DNA of 64,000 bases from Neodontobutis hainanensis (GCA_024349245.1 JALDNG010000022.1:18477501-18541500), one strand, 5' to 3'. Counted from the stretch's first letter, positions 35,432 through 49,309 are shown. A program made the numbers and translations. The notes: a model not told the origin generated them from the sequence alone.

Positions 35432-38400
35432 TAATACACATAAATTTTAGAAGTTTGAATAGAATGTCGATCTCTCTTTGCAGAAAATGCACTGAACACA
35501 ACCACCCCCATGTTTTGTCAGGATACATTTCAGATTAACAGAAAGTAACCCACAATGAAAAGGCAGTGTAAGCAGCTTAAGACAGCACTCTTCGTTCTGC
35601 ACACTGTTCACAAAAAAAAAAAAAAAACACACACAATGAGACACTGTGTGGGATGCACTTTTCCCAGCAGTTGTTCCTCTTCCTCTTTCAGATTATTCCA
35701 CCCAAAAGCCAAAAAAACCTGAGCAAACCTGACAAAAGAGGAACCGCGCTAAGAGCAGAGGGAGAAGCCGTCCTACTAACAATACAGTGTATAATGCTGT
35801 AGCTCTGCACACGACACCAGGCCTCGCTCTGTTCTGCTTTGCTATCTTATCTCATGGTGTTGCTGTTATAAAAAGCACAGACGGCATAGACGTGGCTTTT
35901 CATCTGCACAGTGGACATGTGTGATTAGACAAGGCCAGGGGAGCGTGTTCACACATTGTATCGACTGTTGCAATGGGCTCCAAACAGAAAACATGGGAAT
36001 AAAGAGAGACTCAAATCTAATCCAACCCAGCACTGTTCGGAACATTGTAGATGCCTATAACAGTGTTAGACTCTTAGCATGAATGTACTTTACACCAAAA
36101 TGCTTCAAGTCAAAGCTGGGAAATGAAAGTTGTCTCAGGGAATAAACATTGGAGGCTGGTAGATTCATATTTTTGCCTTGAATGTAGTGCTCAAGGTTCC
36201 CACTGTTTAGAAAAATATATATTTTGCAGTAATCTTGACTGTTCAGGACAGGCTTTTTTGAGTGTCTCCCAATTGCCCAGTAACATTCTCAACTGCACCC
36301 TTCATGCACACTCCCACAAAAGTACATCTGACCTGAATTAACTGTAGGCTATTACCCACAGTCCCTTTCATTGTGACGTTTCAAACATAAGTACCAAAAG
36401 ATAACAAGAAGTAAAGTTCTCCAACTGACGAAAATGGAAAATATATCAAAATGTATTAAAGAGAAGAAAATGAATATACCTGTTCTGTTGTCCAGGTATC
36501 AACACATACTGTACATGCGTACCTTGTCTTTCTGTGATAAAACATTCCAAAATATCTCCTGCTGTTGACTTTAAGATTAACCCAGCAATAGTCTAGCAAA
36601 CGTTGCCACAAAAGGCGTCTGTGTGCTTGCTCTTGTTCAAATAACAGACTTACATGGAAAAGTGAAGTGCACAGGACTGTCCCAAAGGTTATAGTTAAAA
36701 GGCTTTGAACCCACATGTACTAACACTTTAGAGCACTTTCAACACATGCACGCTTTGAGGAAGTGCTCAGGATGTTGAGAGAGTATTGAGACGCACACCC
36801 ATCACCTGGAATTATTCAAACTGTTCCTCTCTGCTCCACTCCACAAACCACAGCAGCCTTCACAGTTAAAGTAAAGTTTGTGGATTGAGATGAGACGGAA
36901 AGTAAAAGCTGGTGGCACTATAACATCACCCACCAGTTGAATTTTGCTGGTGCTTTTAAGCCCCTTGTCAAAAAAAGTAATTTTATGACAAACTGTTTCA
37001 AATCTGATCTATCATCACCGTCAAGTCACTGGATCAAAGGCTTTGCAAAAGTTTTAACAACTTTTAACAACAATTCCCTATTCACCGCTCAGTTTTGAAA
37101 TTCTACACATGCAATTGCTTTTATATTAATTATCATGTTTTTTCTCATTATTTATTGCTTTAAACAGAGTCATTTCCCTGAGCAGCTCATTTGCATCCGG
37201 TCACAACTCCAATTCAATTTATCGATCAGAAAACAATCGGGGAATTCGGTGTCTTATCTCCAACACAGCAAATAATTTCATCTGGACTCCAAATGCAAAT
37301 GCCCTCCCTTTTGTTTCTTTGCCTCAAAAGATTTGGCCAAAATTGGATTGCCCTTTTTGAAACTTTTGTGGGTTTAGATAGATTTGTGTAAAGAGGAAAT
37401 GAGACAGCTGTAGAGAAAGATGTGGGCCAAATGGAACAGAAAGACATGGCCCATCCAATACGAGATTATTATGTTCACCAACAGAGCCGAGACTGACAGG
37501 GCTCTTACTCTTAATGAGAAATAACTTTTCAAGATACTTACAGGTCTTCTTGACACTTTAGCAAAGCATTATTTTAATTTACAAGAGCGACAGCGTTATT
37601 CCAACATAAAAAAGGTTTATGAGTTATGTGGAGCTATCCCCTGACTGTTCTTCTCGGCTTTGGTTTAAACATATTCCCGCACACTACAGCAGCCTTGGAG
37701 GGTCAAAAAAACATAAAATACTTGTGTTTATGTAAGGGCTATTTGTGATGCCCAGTCAGTTACAAACAAAATTCATCCAGAGGTTTAGAAACACAACTTA
37801 GAAAATGAGTGGCTAAAATACAATTTAGAACTTACAGACAATTATTCCGTTGTAGCTCAAACTAGAACAATGCAGTAGTAGGCTTAATTGTAACTGCTCT
37901 TAATATTACAGGTCTGGTCTCAGATTTGAAGTTCCTTTGGATGATCTCAAACACAGAGAACTCTCAGGAATTAAGTCCACAAATCAAGACTAGCATCTTT
38001 CCTTCATCCCATCCTCATCACTTTTAGTTTTTTGAAGTTTTGGGATTTTATAGCCATTCTCTGATCCCTTCCAAAGTCTCATCTTGGTTTTGACTCAGTC
38101 TTGAGCCCTAAAAAGTTGGTTAGTGTGGTCTTGACCTAATATTGATTGGACAATGTAGGATAAATCAGATGTTGGAGAAACCGTAGAAAACATTTCCACT
38201 GCAGGAGGCTAAAGGTTTTGAACTAATAAAGCCCTCAACAAAAAAGAAAGGGAGTACTATTTCTAAGAAGGAATTGTCTGTTCCAACGATCCTGTGGTGA
38301 ATCACAGTGGAGTTCTCATAGCCTTGCATATATTTCATTATATTTCATTATTATTAAGTCCATATAGCCTAATTAAATTAGTATGCATGCATTTGTATCT

Positions 38401-39349
38401 TTTAAGTCTTTGTTTGAACTTTGGATCATAAAACTATTGTTGATGCTAGTCTTAATCCTAACATTAATATGAAGATATTATTAAAATATTTAATATAAAT
38501 CATTAATTTATCTCATACGTTGCAATAAAAAAATAATAATTATATTTTAATTTAATTTGGTCATGCTTTCTTGTCTTGATTCTGATTGTAATTCCCTTCA
38601 CAGTCAAACATCAAACGCCGAAAGATCTCGATTAACGAACAAAATCACAGATCGTTCCCTTCAGATAAAAAAAAAGAGATGGAAAATTGTGTCCCAGTGC
38701 TTTTGTACAGATTAACCAACTAATTGGACCAACTCATTCAGCTTCCTCAGAGTCATATCACCAAAAGTATTAAAACAGCCATCTCAGATTTCATCAGTGG
38801 CTTTGAAATATATTCTCTCACATCTAACAAGACTAATGCAGCTGGATTATTTGGGCGAAGCAGGCTACGGCTGAAAGCTTCCCGTTATGTTTGAATCCTG
38901 CTGTAGTGTTTGTCCAGGCAGGTTTACCATCATTTGCATGAACCAACATCATGTTTTGTTTGCATTTAAAGGCTCACTGAATAACAAGTGTGGACAGAGG
39001 AAAACACTGGACCAACATTGATGGTACTAATTTAAACAGACACAGAGAAAAGTACTGTTACTGTTGCTGTAGATCATAATGTAATAACCAAAAATGCATG
39101 GAGCAATTCATCAAGCATTAGAGGAGCACAATGTAGCTCAGGCATGTCCAACTGTTGGCATACTGGATCTGTAGATCTGACTCATTACAAGTATTAACAT
39201 GAATCTAAGGTGAATATATCAGCTTTAAGTATTTGTTATTATTAGTATAAAGCTTGACTGTATGATTTTATAACAAACCTTCTAATGGTTAAAACCAGGA
39301 CAACAGGGAATCTGGCTTTCAATCACAAAACAACCTCTTATCCTTTATG
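35432..39349. other. intronic stretch, no gene recognised
   Basis: It has an A-run with (AC)n at 35612-35634 and a diffuse motif 'acagcagccttggagggtca' at 37684-37705, related to 41940-41965 and 43018-43045. Otherwise AT-rich intron with nothing assignable. Confidence 0.5.
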
Positions 39350-39425
39350 GGTGGCTGGGTCCTAGAGCCTATTCCGGCTACTTTAAGAGTGAGGCGTTAA
39401 AGAGCTAGAGTTAGACAGCCAATCA
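39350..39425 (-). mobile_element. SINE 3' fragment
   Basis: 'gagcctattccggctacttt' followed by 'aagagtgaggcg' matches the region at 61446-61470 ('gagcctatcccagcatcttt'), which marks the 3' part of the same SINE type on the minus strand. Only about 75 bp remain. Confidence 0.55.
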
Positions 39426-41608
39426 ATTTCAAACTCAGATTAGATTCAACCTTTCACTTAAACATGTATGTCGTGAGGAAGGTCTTGCTGTGGGACAAAA
39501 GTGTAACATTTAGTGTAGTTTGATTGTTATGACCCAAGTGTGTTAATGTATTCATTTAAGTGGACTGGAGAAACAGAATTGCATTAAATCATCTTCAATA
39601 AATAATGTTTAGAAGCTTTACTCTTAACTCCATATCTTACAGAATCTTACACAAGTCTGACCTCAAGTTCTCCATACGAACCTACATACTTTAAAGACAG
39701 AATATCCCTTCAAGATTAGACTGTGGCTTTTTTTGTAAACTATTGACATATCCTTCACTGCTCAACCCCTGGAGAGTCCACAGTGTGGGAAAATGCTGCT
39801 TAGGTTTGTGGTTGACTCTGCGTTGTCAGCAAACAGGCCGAAGGCTGCAAACTGAGGCTGACATTATGTGGAACTTTCTCATTTCGCTCCTGGTAATTGG
39901 TTTCATTTTGCCTGCCAACTAAATAATGTTCAAACTAGCTCTAAACACCGAAACACGACATATCGCTGACTCAGTTCTGTTGTGACAATAGAAAGCACTT
40001 AATGGAAGGGTAACCACCAAAATAATGGCAGCTGGAGGGCATCACACTTTGAACAAAGGGCTAAGCACAAGAATCAATGACGGGATTTAATTTCCAATAA
40101 AGAGCTTGCTAATTGGTGGAGGCACTAAATATGTGGCCCACATATTAGTGCACAGTAGTCAGATTTCCACTGGGTCACAAGCTTTGGAAAAACGCTTGAA
40201 AAATTGTATCTATTTGTAATTCAGAGTCTGCAGAATCCACTAAAAACCTTGAGTCACTTCTCACACAAAGATTTTGCTTGTAAATTCATTTTCATAAATT
40301 TTGGAAACAGAACTGTAGCTGCCACCAACAACCATATAAAGCAGTAAAGCACCAAATGAACAGTTTCAACATCATCCCTTACATAGATTTTGTCCTTTTT
40401 AACACGGCCACTGCCTTCTATCCACACATATACATCTATAAACACATCCTAGGCATCCTTATATGACTCAGCACATATGGGATATGGAATATGGAATATG
40501 GGAGACCCCCGGCGCTCGGAGCCTGTGAGCAGCTGACAGCCAGCCAAAGCTAGACCAGCCTTCGATGTCTTGGCACGTAAATTTATTTTACATCCTTGCT
40601 TGCAAACACAGAAGTACAGACATCTCTCTGACTTATATGGAGTATTAAAATAAAGCAGAGGAATACAGTGATACAAGCTTTGCTTTGCGAGCTGCAGTTA
40701 AAGTAATTGGAGTGCCTTTCAAAGACTCACACAGGAACGAGGTTATCAAAGTCGACAGCCTTTCCTGTTTTTTCATTGCAGAGCGCTCACTGCTCCGCTC
40801 TGAGACACACTACAACCAGTACTTTTTTTCCTCCCAGCATCACTCAAAGCTACAATGAAGAGCGGGCTACGTTAGCTTTGTCAAGGATATACTTGGATTT
40901 GAAAAGAAAGGTTGGTAGAGGCAAACGGGGACTTCTTTACAAGTAAACGAAATGATCACGCAGCATTATGTCTCCTCCTTTTTAGTCTTAAGCATTGTAG
41001 TCTTCACCAGAAATGTCAGGTCCGAGTTTGGTTTGTTGTCCAGATTTGACCTAGAATTTGACTGTCAAGACTAAGAGAACTACATGGGACTGTATCACAA
41101 CAATCATTTGGGCTAAGGCTGATTGTGAACTTATGTTTGTTGGTGCAGGAAGAGGATAAAAGATGATTTGTAAATGTAATTAATATCATTTGAACATAGA
41201 AGTTTACATACAATTACAATAATAATGCAATAATGTTGATTTTGATTTAAATACTCAGAATTCTCAAAACTTAGACCCGAGCTGCCAAGGTTGCCATTGT
41301 TATTTTAAGGTCTAATGTGGAAAATAGTAAAATAGAAAAAAATTTGATTATTGTTTAATTACATCAAAATAACTCTCTGCATTTGTCTATCTTTGGAAAG
41401 ACGAGTTAGGGTAAGGGTTAGCGTTAAAAAAGTTCCATAGAGCACAAGAAGAAGTAACATTAGTTGCTGTTGTTGTCTCTACAGTTGCAGAGTGTGGACA
41501 CACTGAGCATTGATGATTCTTTTTCAGCACAGTCTTGTTGAAGGTATGACCTAAAATTAAATAAAATCACTATCAGACCTATTGCCACTGGGTTTGTTTA
41601 TAGACCTC

Positions 41609-41660
41609 AGCCTGTCCCTGGAGGGCTACCATAGCTGTTCACATGCTTTAAAAAGATGAG
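41609..41660. repeat. diffuse dispersed repeat, copy related to 137-190
   Basis: 'ggctaccatagctgttcaca' and 'tgct' match the copy near 140-170 with one change. See the entry at 137. Confidence 0.5.
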
Positions 41661-42013
41661 CGTGAGGAGTGGAATTGCAATCTACATTTTAACACCACCA
41701 AAAATTTTTGTATGTATTTAGTTGGTCGCATGACCCCAACTAACTTATGTCCTATACCAAAGAGGCATTAGTGGGTCATACTCAAAAGGTATATAAAAAT
41801 CCTTTACATCAACATATGACACTGTGGTAGCTTTTAGCATCAGTGAACACAAGAGATTTAACCTTTTGCTTTAGTCCAACTATAACAGGATTAAAATGTC
41901 TGTAAATGTAAATGTCTGTATCTGTTTAGTGCCCACAAACTACAGCAACCTGAGGGGGTCAAATCTCAAACCTAAAAGTCCCAGTGGGTGTACATGAGGA
42001 CCACTGTGAGATG

Positions 42014-42082
42014 TGGCATTGTTTAGGTTGCAAACAAAATAAGAAAAATTTGCTTATTTTGTTTGCAACCTAAACAATGCCA
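42014..42082. repeat. perfect hairpin, 30 bp arms, 9-nt loop
   Basis: The left arm (42014-42043, starting 'tggcattgtttaggttgc') is the exact reverse complement of the right arm (42053-42082), separated by 'aaaaatttg'. In RNA from either strand this would be a fully paired 30-bp stem. No target-site duplication or known MITE ends are visible. MicroRNA precursors usually have mismatches, so this is more likely a template-switch palindrome, though I cannot exclude a small-RNA source. Confidence 0.97.
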
Positions 42083-43459
42083 GATATTGACTTGTAAAGA
42101 AAAATGCCTTTAAATACAATTATCAAGAACAATGACATTATTCTCAAGATTCATTTTCATTAAGTTACAGTTCTTCTCAATGGCTGCAAAGCCTCTCTCT
42201 GAAAGGCCATTCACTTTTAAGATGCATAGGAACATTCCAAACTAATAACCTGAAATCTGTACCCATTTCTGAATACCGGATATCACTTTTCAGCAATGTG
42301 CCGTTCATTAAAATTCCATTTTTGCCATCGCTTCCTTCAGTCTACTTTTGCTATCCTCCTACAACTCCAGCTGTTCCTTTCACAGACCGAGGTGGTCCCT
42401 ATAGCAACACAGAAAGCACATTAGATGACTTTTAGCTTCCATCTCCTCAATCATTATCACCGCTGCCTTCATTGTGGTCGTTCAGAAAGCGTGTCCTCAC
42501 CACATCTTCCGATCCAAGGCCCATTTGCATAATGTGACGAACGGCGCCGACGGTAAAAAGAGACACGAGGCTGGGTTTTATGCTCCACTGGAAACTGATC
42601 AGCAGGTGTGAAGCTCAGTAATTGAAAAAAAATGTACAAAAAACTGAGTGAAAGGTGCAAACAGGAAAGTAGTCTGTTTGCTCCCGAGAGTTTCTCATTT
42701 CCGACCAGAGGCTTTGACGGACGCTGTTTATTTGAACTGGACGTGTAAATGTCCAGTGTGTGTTTGACTTGGATGACTTCCAGAAGTTTAAAAAGGTCCC
42801 ATAGCTCTGTGGCTGCCATAGGATCTGTTTTGGTGTTCCCACAATTTTTAAAATGTCCATTTTCCAGGACATGTTCAGTACAGCATTTTCTCATTTACAT
42901 TCATATAATTCTCAACAGATACAGTTCATTCCTCAGTTTTTTGTGAAGGGTTTATGTTGAGCCTTGACCTGAATATTCTAACTCTTCTCTCTGCTTTGAT
43001 TTAAAATCCACTGGACAAAGTACAGCAGCATCAGAAGGTCAAAACTTGGGACTTCAAATCTCCACTGGGTTTACAGAATAGTATACGGCTGATGTATAAT
43101 CCTCCATATAATGTCAGATGAGTTTCAAGCTTTTGGTTCTGAAGTTTACACAAACTTAAGATTTTCCAGGATGAGGGAAAACCCTGAGTTTGATTTAGAA
43201 CTAAACTAAAACTGCATGAGAGACAGAACTTTTAGAATTATGCAAAAAGTTATAAATTGATTGTTTTCATAAAATTTGAATTCAAAGTAAAAGTTAACAT
43301 TAGACACTTGTTTCTTCATTAGTTGGCCAGTTAAGTATTAAAAAACAAATAAAAGACTGCTTCAAAATGGAAATTAAACAATAATCACCAAATCAAAAAA
43401 AATGCTCCCAAAATAACAAAAATGTGCAAGATAATTTCCCTGCCAGAGAAACCATCATG

Positions 43460-43685
43460 TGATATACTTTTATTATGCAGCACTTTTCCACCAGAATAGG
43501 CATTAGGAGCACTTTACATCAAGCATTCAGTGATTTACACACACACAGAAACACACACTCACTCATACACCAGTCTCAAACACCGGAGGCATGGTCGAGC
43601 TCAGCGTTTTCTCCAATGACGCAACAAGAGTGGAGAAAAAAGGTGCTCGAACTGCCAACTCCTCTGGTAACTGGACAACCCCCTC
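43460..43685 (-). mobile_element. tRNA-derived SINE, diverged
   Basis: On the minus strand the head reads 'GGTTGTCCAGTTACCAGAGG' then 'AGTTGGCAGTTCGAGCACC' (B-box-like GCAGTTCGAGC). The 3' end reads 'TGTAAAGTGCTCCTAATGCC' and 'GAAAAGTGCTGCATAATAAA'. A CA-rich stretch (43537-43560) lies inside. The head and tail match the family at 3217-3441 with heavy change. Confidence 0.6.
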
Positions 43686-46600
43686 TAACTCCTTTTTGTC
43701 TTGTGTGGTTTAAACTCCAGCTTCATACATTGGTGCGAGACAGTGGACCTAAAACAGCCTTAACAGATGTGTACTTGGAGCCAACCATTTATCGAGCGTG
43801 ATTCCGTGACAGGAGACTGGGATTACAGGAGGATGTGCCTGACAGACTATATTCTCTCTGGGATATGAGTGAGCGTGCTAAATCTGATCCTGCACAAGCT
43901 CTAAATAGATTGCAGTCAGTCTACGAGGCTGACGAGTGTTTATCCAAGTTTACCACAGTGACAATTGTTTCTATCTTTAGATGACATTTTTATTTAGGGC
44001 ATCTGGGCTTTTTGTATCCATGTGGTATTCACTGGTGTTTTTTTCTCACCGAGGCTAGTCCCTTGGTGCTGATGCTTGTAGATGTTGGGGCCACATTAAA
44101 TATTATTTTCAATGGAAAATGGTTATACTTTTATTTTGAGAGGCTACTTTGACAAACTTCCACAACTTCCTGATATATAAACTCATACTAGACCAAACTG
44201 TGAGGGCCATTAAGACCATCCCATTATGAAGAGCATATTATTTCTGATATAACTCAACTCTCTCTGATGAGTCTGCTCTGATGGATGGACTCAGGTCTGG
44301 AGAACGTTTTGGCCACGAGACAAACTTTAAAATATATTTCAGAACAGATGAGCTCAAGCGGTGAAATGGAAAGAGGCTGGTTCGGTCGTAATTGAGTGCT
44401 AATAGCCGTCTGAGTGGTTTTCAATCAAACTTCTGTTTCGGTGATAAGAACAGTCAGGCAGAAATGAACACCGTCTGGCTGTGGCTATACCTTTTATTAA
44501 TTTAGACATATATTCTAATTACGCTTGATAAACTGTTTTAAATCCTAGGTTAATAAAGTGTGTAACCTTTCTAGACGTGACAACAGAACTTGTCTGATTC
44601 TGTTTAAAAAGGGGGGACTGTGAACTTTACTTACAATGAGGAAAATGGACCAAAAAGGTCAATGGAGACTAAACTATTGAACCAAGACCAACACAAATCT
44701 GTTTTTTTTAACTTTACACAGCTTCCACTTCAGTTCAAAGACATACAATAACTCCATTATTTACCAAGGGCCGTCTTTATACAATACAAACAGAGACACG
44801 GGGATTGAGATTAGCAACAGTTAGCATTTAATATAGCAATTCAAATAGAGTCCTACCTTTAATCTTATTACACACACAAACATTTATAGCCACTATAACT
44901 GGCGTCATCACATAATTTATCAAGTAAAAACTGGGTTCATTTGAAGCCAATATTGTGCTTAAAAATGAAAGAAATCTCATCATGATCATGGTCTGCTGTA
45001 AGAAACAGTTAAAGAGCTCTCACATCCTTCCTAATAGGAAGACTACACTTTATCTAATCAAGAAACAAGCATTTGAACTAAGACGCATTGTGAGATAAAC
45101 TAGTGTGACCACACATTAACAAATAATTCAGACATTTGTAAACATCTATGTAGAGAACATGACAGCTGCAAATATAGTTTTTAATTTGCATTCAATTTTA
45201 AATTTCTCAACACAAGCTTTGGAAAAAGGCCGATTGACAAATAAGGTCTAAAAGGTCCTCTTCAGAAAAACAGTGTATATATTTACATAGTGTTCAAGAT
45301 CTAACATCTAACATAAAAGTGCATTTTCTTTCATAAAAACATTTGGTGGGCCATTTTTCCAAGAACATATGCACTGCAAAGCTTTAAAACCATTTCCTTT
45401 AATCAAAACCTGCTCAAATACAAGTAATAATACACATCTGTTTTGCTCTAAAGTGTTGTACCAGAAAAAGAAAGAATGCCTGTGGTTTCACTTAAATCAC
45501 TGCGTCAATGAATTTATTTCAGTTTAATTACATTTTTTATAGCTCATTGTTTTTTAAAACAGAGAATGTCAAATGATCCTTCAGTTGTGGGAAAACTAGA
45601 CTAAATACAGATACAAGGCTCAGAAATGGAAATGCACATAAAGCAAAAGCAAATATAACAAATACTGCCACGTACCAGATGGTAACTAGGAGCTTTACAA
45701 CAGCAATATTTACTGCTCTCTTATAGGATACATTGTTTAGTTTTTTTTTAAGATAATCGGGGTCTTGTGAGAGGCTAAGTGCAGCAAATAATTCTGATTA
45801 AAATAGCAACATAAAATATTAGAAATTAAGGTGATATTTTTAAAAGAAGTAAAAAAGTAAAAAGGCAAAGCAACTGACAACTTTGTTCTTCATCCTCAGA
45901 ACTCTATTCCATTAGAGTCTACGTCCACATGCCTTTATCTGAAGCATTTATTAGGCCTATAGAGTTATCTCCACAGACATACTCAGTATACTCAGTATTA
46001 GCGAGTACCCAGTCGTGAGTACAGTACGTGTCTTTTCTCTGAAACTCTTTTTTTTTTTTGCAAAAAATAGGGTGTCCTCCACTAAAGCTATAAATACATT
46101 CTGTTGGAAATGGACTTGGAAGTGAATGATATACTCTTTTTATATATAGTATTTGCACTTTGCAAAGGCAGCTACTGTTAAGTGCAGTTAAAACCAAAGA
46201 CCACTCACCTCCTGATTGATTTACCTTTGCATATGTGCATCCCTTCAGATTCAGCAAACATTTAAAATCACATCCTCTTTACTTTAACGCTGGGTGACTA
46301 AGAAACATGAAACTACATAAAATGATGGTCAGAAAGAGATGAACCACACTTTAGATGCTTTAAGTTTAAGTTCAACTTATGAAAAGAAGCAGCTCAGGAT
46401 TTCTGCACTGTGGTATTATAAATAAGCACAGTAAATAAATAAAGGTGTGTGAATGCAGGTAATTACTGTAATTACAGAGGAAATACATCTTCATTATCCT
46501 TTGTTATAAAAAAAATGATTTTATAAAATTGTGCTTCATCCTGAAAGAAAATCAATTCCATCATGAACTATAATTTGTGTACATAGCTAGTGTATGACAA

Positions 46601-47909
46601 CGTGAAAATAATCATTCCCATAAACACAAAGCTAAATTATAGAGTCAGAGAGGTTCTCCATAGTGTCAAAGTAAATCATTTACTACATTATTGTTTGTAA
46701 TAACCTTTTTTTTGTCGTTTTTTGAAGCAGGGTCACATGGTTACTTGAAGATAGATCATTACTTTTATGTACTATCATTATGTGTGTAGCTGTGTGCAGT
46801 CTAAACACAAAAAAGGGACCTAAACAAACTTACATGTGACCACTTCTAAACAAGATAACCGAGGAACCGCCGGGTGCCTTACTCCGAAAGACCCAAGCAT
46901 ACATACATCTTCATCTGCTTATCTTCATGCACAAAGCAAAACAGTCTGATGAGACATTTTAAAAGCCAATAAACAAAACTATTCAACCAGATATTGTCAT
47001 TAAACAAGTCGTGCTTTAGGCCAATAACCGCAGCACTCCATTACTATCTCCAGCCACAGCATAAGTAAGTAATAGTGAATAATTATGAGATTGAAGCGAG
47101 CCATCACAGCTCAGTGCGTTGGGTAATCCGTCATCATTAGACAAAGAGGAGTTAGAGGGTCATAGATGAAGCCAGCAGAGCGCGTCCCATCATGCAGTAT
47201 TACCTCACAATTATTGTTTTATTAGCACGGTACAGGAGAGGTTTAGCAGGCCAAAGCAGACGAGCCTCAATGCTTTCATTTAAACACGGAAATAATTCAC
47301 TGCAGATAACACGGTTAGGTTAGTGTTTGAAGAGACCATTGTTTTAGATTAAACATATTGTTGTAGAGGATGTTATAGTCCCAGATCCCAAAGCAACTTT
47401 TTGCCAGAGCAATACATAATACAGTTGAAACAGATGTTATATCAAGTTTCTTACATAACTGCACATCTGGCCTGAACTACAAGAGACCTTTTTATTAATT
47501 TTTTTATATCTTGTACTGACTGGGTCTACGTTTAAATTAAGTAAAAATATATCTTTCTTTGTTTTTGAGTGGCTTCATTTTATTTTTAGTATTTTTTTAA
47601 CTCAGCAATGGAAACATTTTTGGATAAAATTTAAAGAAATAAAATGCACATAAAATCAATTGTGGGTTACTAAAGATGAATTAAAATAAAATTAAAATAA
47701 AATAAAATTTAAAAAAAGTTAATATGAAGTTAGAAAATGGTTGCAATCTGCCAATTTAACAATTCTTTACATGAGATTCTTCCTAAAAGTCTGCCACTAA
47801 TGTGTGTAAAGCCCGGCCCTAAGAGTCTAAATGCTAATGCATGTTCTGAAAAGGAAGAAACCATGCAGAGTATTTAAAACAGCAACTGCTTTCTTCTTCT
47901 AAATTAATG
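43686..47909. other. intronic stretch, possible noncoding conservation only
   Basis: No exon or RNA gene recognised. Two parts (44370-44560 and 47015-47290) keep CpGs and homeodomain-like TAATTA/ATTA words and read like vertebrate conserved noncoding DNA. Only a comparison could show this. An A/T simple stretch lies at 47683-47718. Confidence 0.45.
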
Positions 47910-48116
47910 CCACAGGTACTGTCACACTTCAAAGCGCTCGATAACACGCTTTATGATTATTTTAAGAAGAGGTTACAGTGTTAAGCTCTGAGGCAGTGCC
48001 ATCAAACCCACACAACAAGACGAATGCTTAATGACTCTGCAGCGGTGCATTTACAAGAACGGCATGGTGCATTTCTTATAATTAAACGTGACAAAAGCGT
48101 CTATGAACACCAGCTA
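47910..48116. promoter_or_regulatory. duplicated noncoding segment, copy A (possible cis-element)
   Basis: This segment begins at 'ccacaggtactgtcacactt' and ends at 'tatgaacaccagct'. It recurs in direct orientation at 50468-50667 at about 85% identity, including unbroken shared blocks such as 'cgataacacgctttatgatt', 'aagctctgaggcag', 'catggtgcatttcttataat' and 'ctatgaacaccagct'. It is not a SINE, LINE or TIR element that I know, and no coding frame is shared. Flanks fall quickly to weak similarity. The function is unknown; a duplicated enhancer-like element is one reading. Confidence 0.6.
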
Positions 48117-48811
48117 AGAGCGTTCCACGCTAACAATTTAATCTGCTTTTTATGTTTGTGTAATAACTTTATTTTTATTTTCTTTCATAAAATAACTTTA
48201 TACGTGTGGTTTAATAGCATTTGGAATGTACAAGCTGTTTTATTAAGTATATTTTATTAGAAGAACTTAGTTACGTCAAGATTAACTCGTTTTAAATCTG
48301 TCTGCTCCCAGTTGAGACAAGTTATAGTTTTCCATATTTTATATGATTTTATTAATCCAAGATCAAGTTCAAACTGTGATCGAAAGTGTCTCAGTTAAGT
48401 CTGTTTTCCTTCAGCTGGTTAGACGAAGGGATTTCTGAGGGATCGGTTGAATTTTCTTGATTGTGAGGGGTTGGGCTGGATCAGACACAAACCCTGAACA
48501 TTGGAGAGTTTACATTTTACTCGATGTTAGAGTAAAGTTGGTTGTGGTTAGAAAAGGGAAGACATTTTTTGTTCTAAAAATAAAAATGTTTAAAATAATT
48601 ATGGAACTTTGCTTTTAATTAGATTTTGTTGACTTTTCACGCAACAGCCACACTGTCATTTTCCTTTTTACCTTTTTAGCCTTAACAAAAAACATAAAAG
48701 TACTAAGTTCTATTTTTGTGAATAAAGTATTACTTTTTTGTTCACAAAATGCATCGCAGCAGTAAAAACATTAAATGTTTCCGTACTTACTGTATAATTA
48801 TGATGTGTAAA

Positions 48812-49060
48812 TGGAGTGCAGAGAGGTTGCCTCACAGAAAGAAGGTTGTGAGTTCAAACCCTCGACCAGCTCTGTTCTTTCTGTGAGGACTCTGTATGTT
48901 TTACCTGTGTTGCCAAAGGTTCTCTCCAGGTACTCCAGTTCCTTCCCACCGCCCAAAGCATGCCTAGGTCAAATGGCAACTCTTAAGTGTCTGTAGTGAA
49001 TGAATGTAAGAGTGGATGGTCTGTCAGTGTCTGTGAAAGAGTGACTAATGTTGAAGCTGA
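48812..49060 (+). mobile_element. tRNA-derived SINE, diverged
   Basis: The plus strand shows head 'gcagagaggttgcctcacag', 'aaagaaggttgtgagttcaa' (B-box-like), then 'gttctctccaggtactccag', 'tcccaccgcccaaagcatgc' and 'tgaatgtaagagtggatggt'. The order fits the SINE at 61444-61730. It sits between the two copies of the duplicated segment. Confidence 0.75.
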
Positions 49061-49309
49061 CAGGACCCAAAGGCATCTCTGTCCTTCTTTTGCAAACTGA
49101 AGATGAATCTACGCAAAAGCATCTAAATGTGTTGATAACCTTAGAGTGGAAGTCGGTCTCTGTAGTGGCTGTTAATAAACAATCATTAACAACTTTATTG
49201 AAAATATATTACAAAGTAAATGTTAGCTAAAATAAATCCATTGTAAAATATTTAAAGCAGAAGAGTCCAGTGTCAGCAGAGTTCCACTCCTTTTTAAAAG
49301 CCAGTCAAA

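Noticed and set aside
41204..41225. Tc1/mariner-like end 'gaagtttacatacaattac' (also at 3648)
   Set aside because: Match limited to about 12 bases with no partner inverted repeat or transposase remains.
42469..42894. 141-codon minus-strand ORF
   Set aside because: No recognisable family, another frame is open over the same bases, and no splice sites or start context support it. Likely chance.
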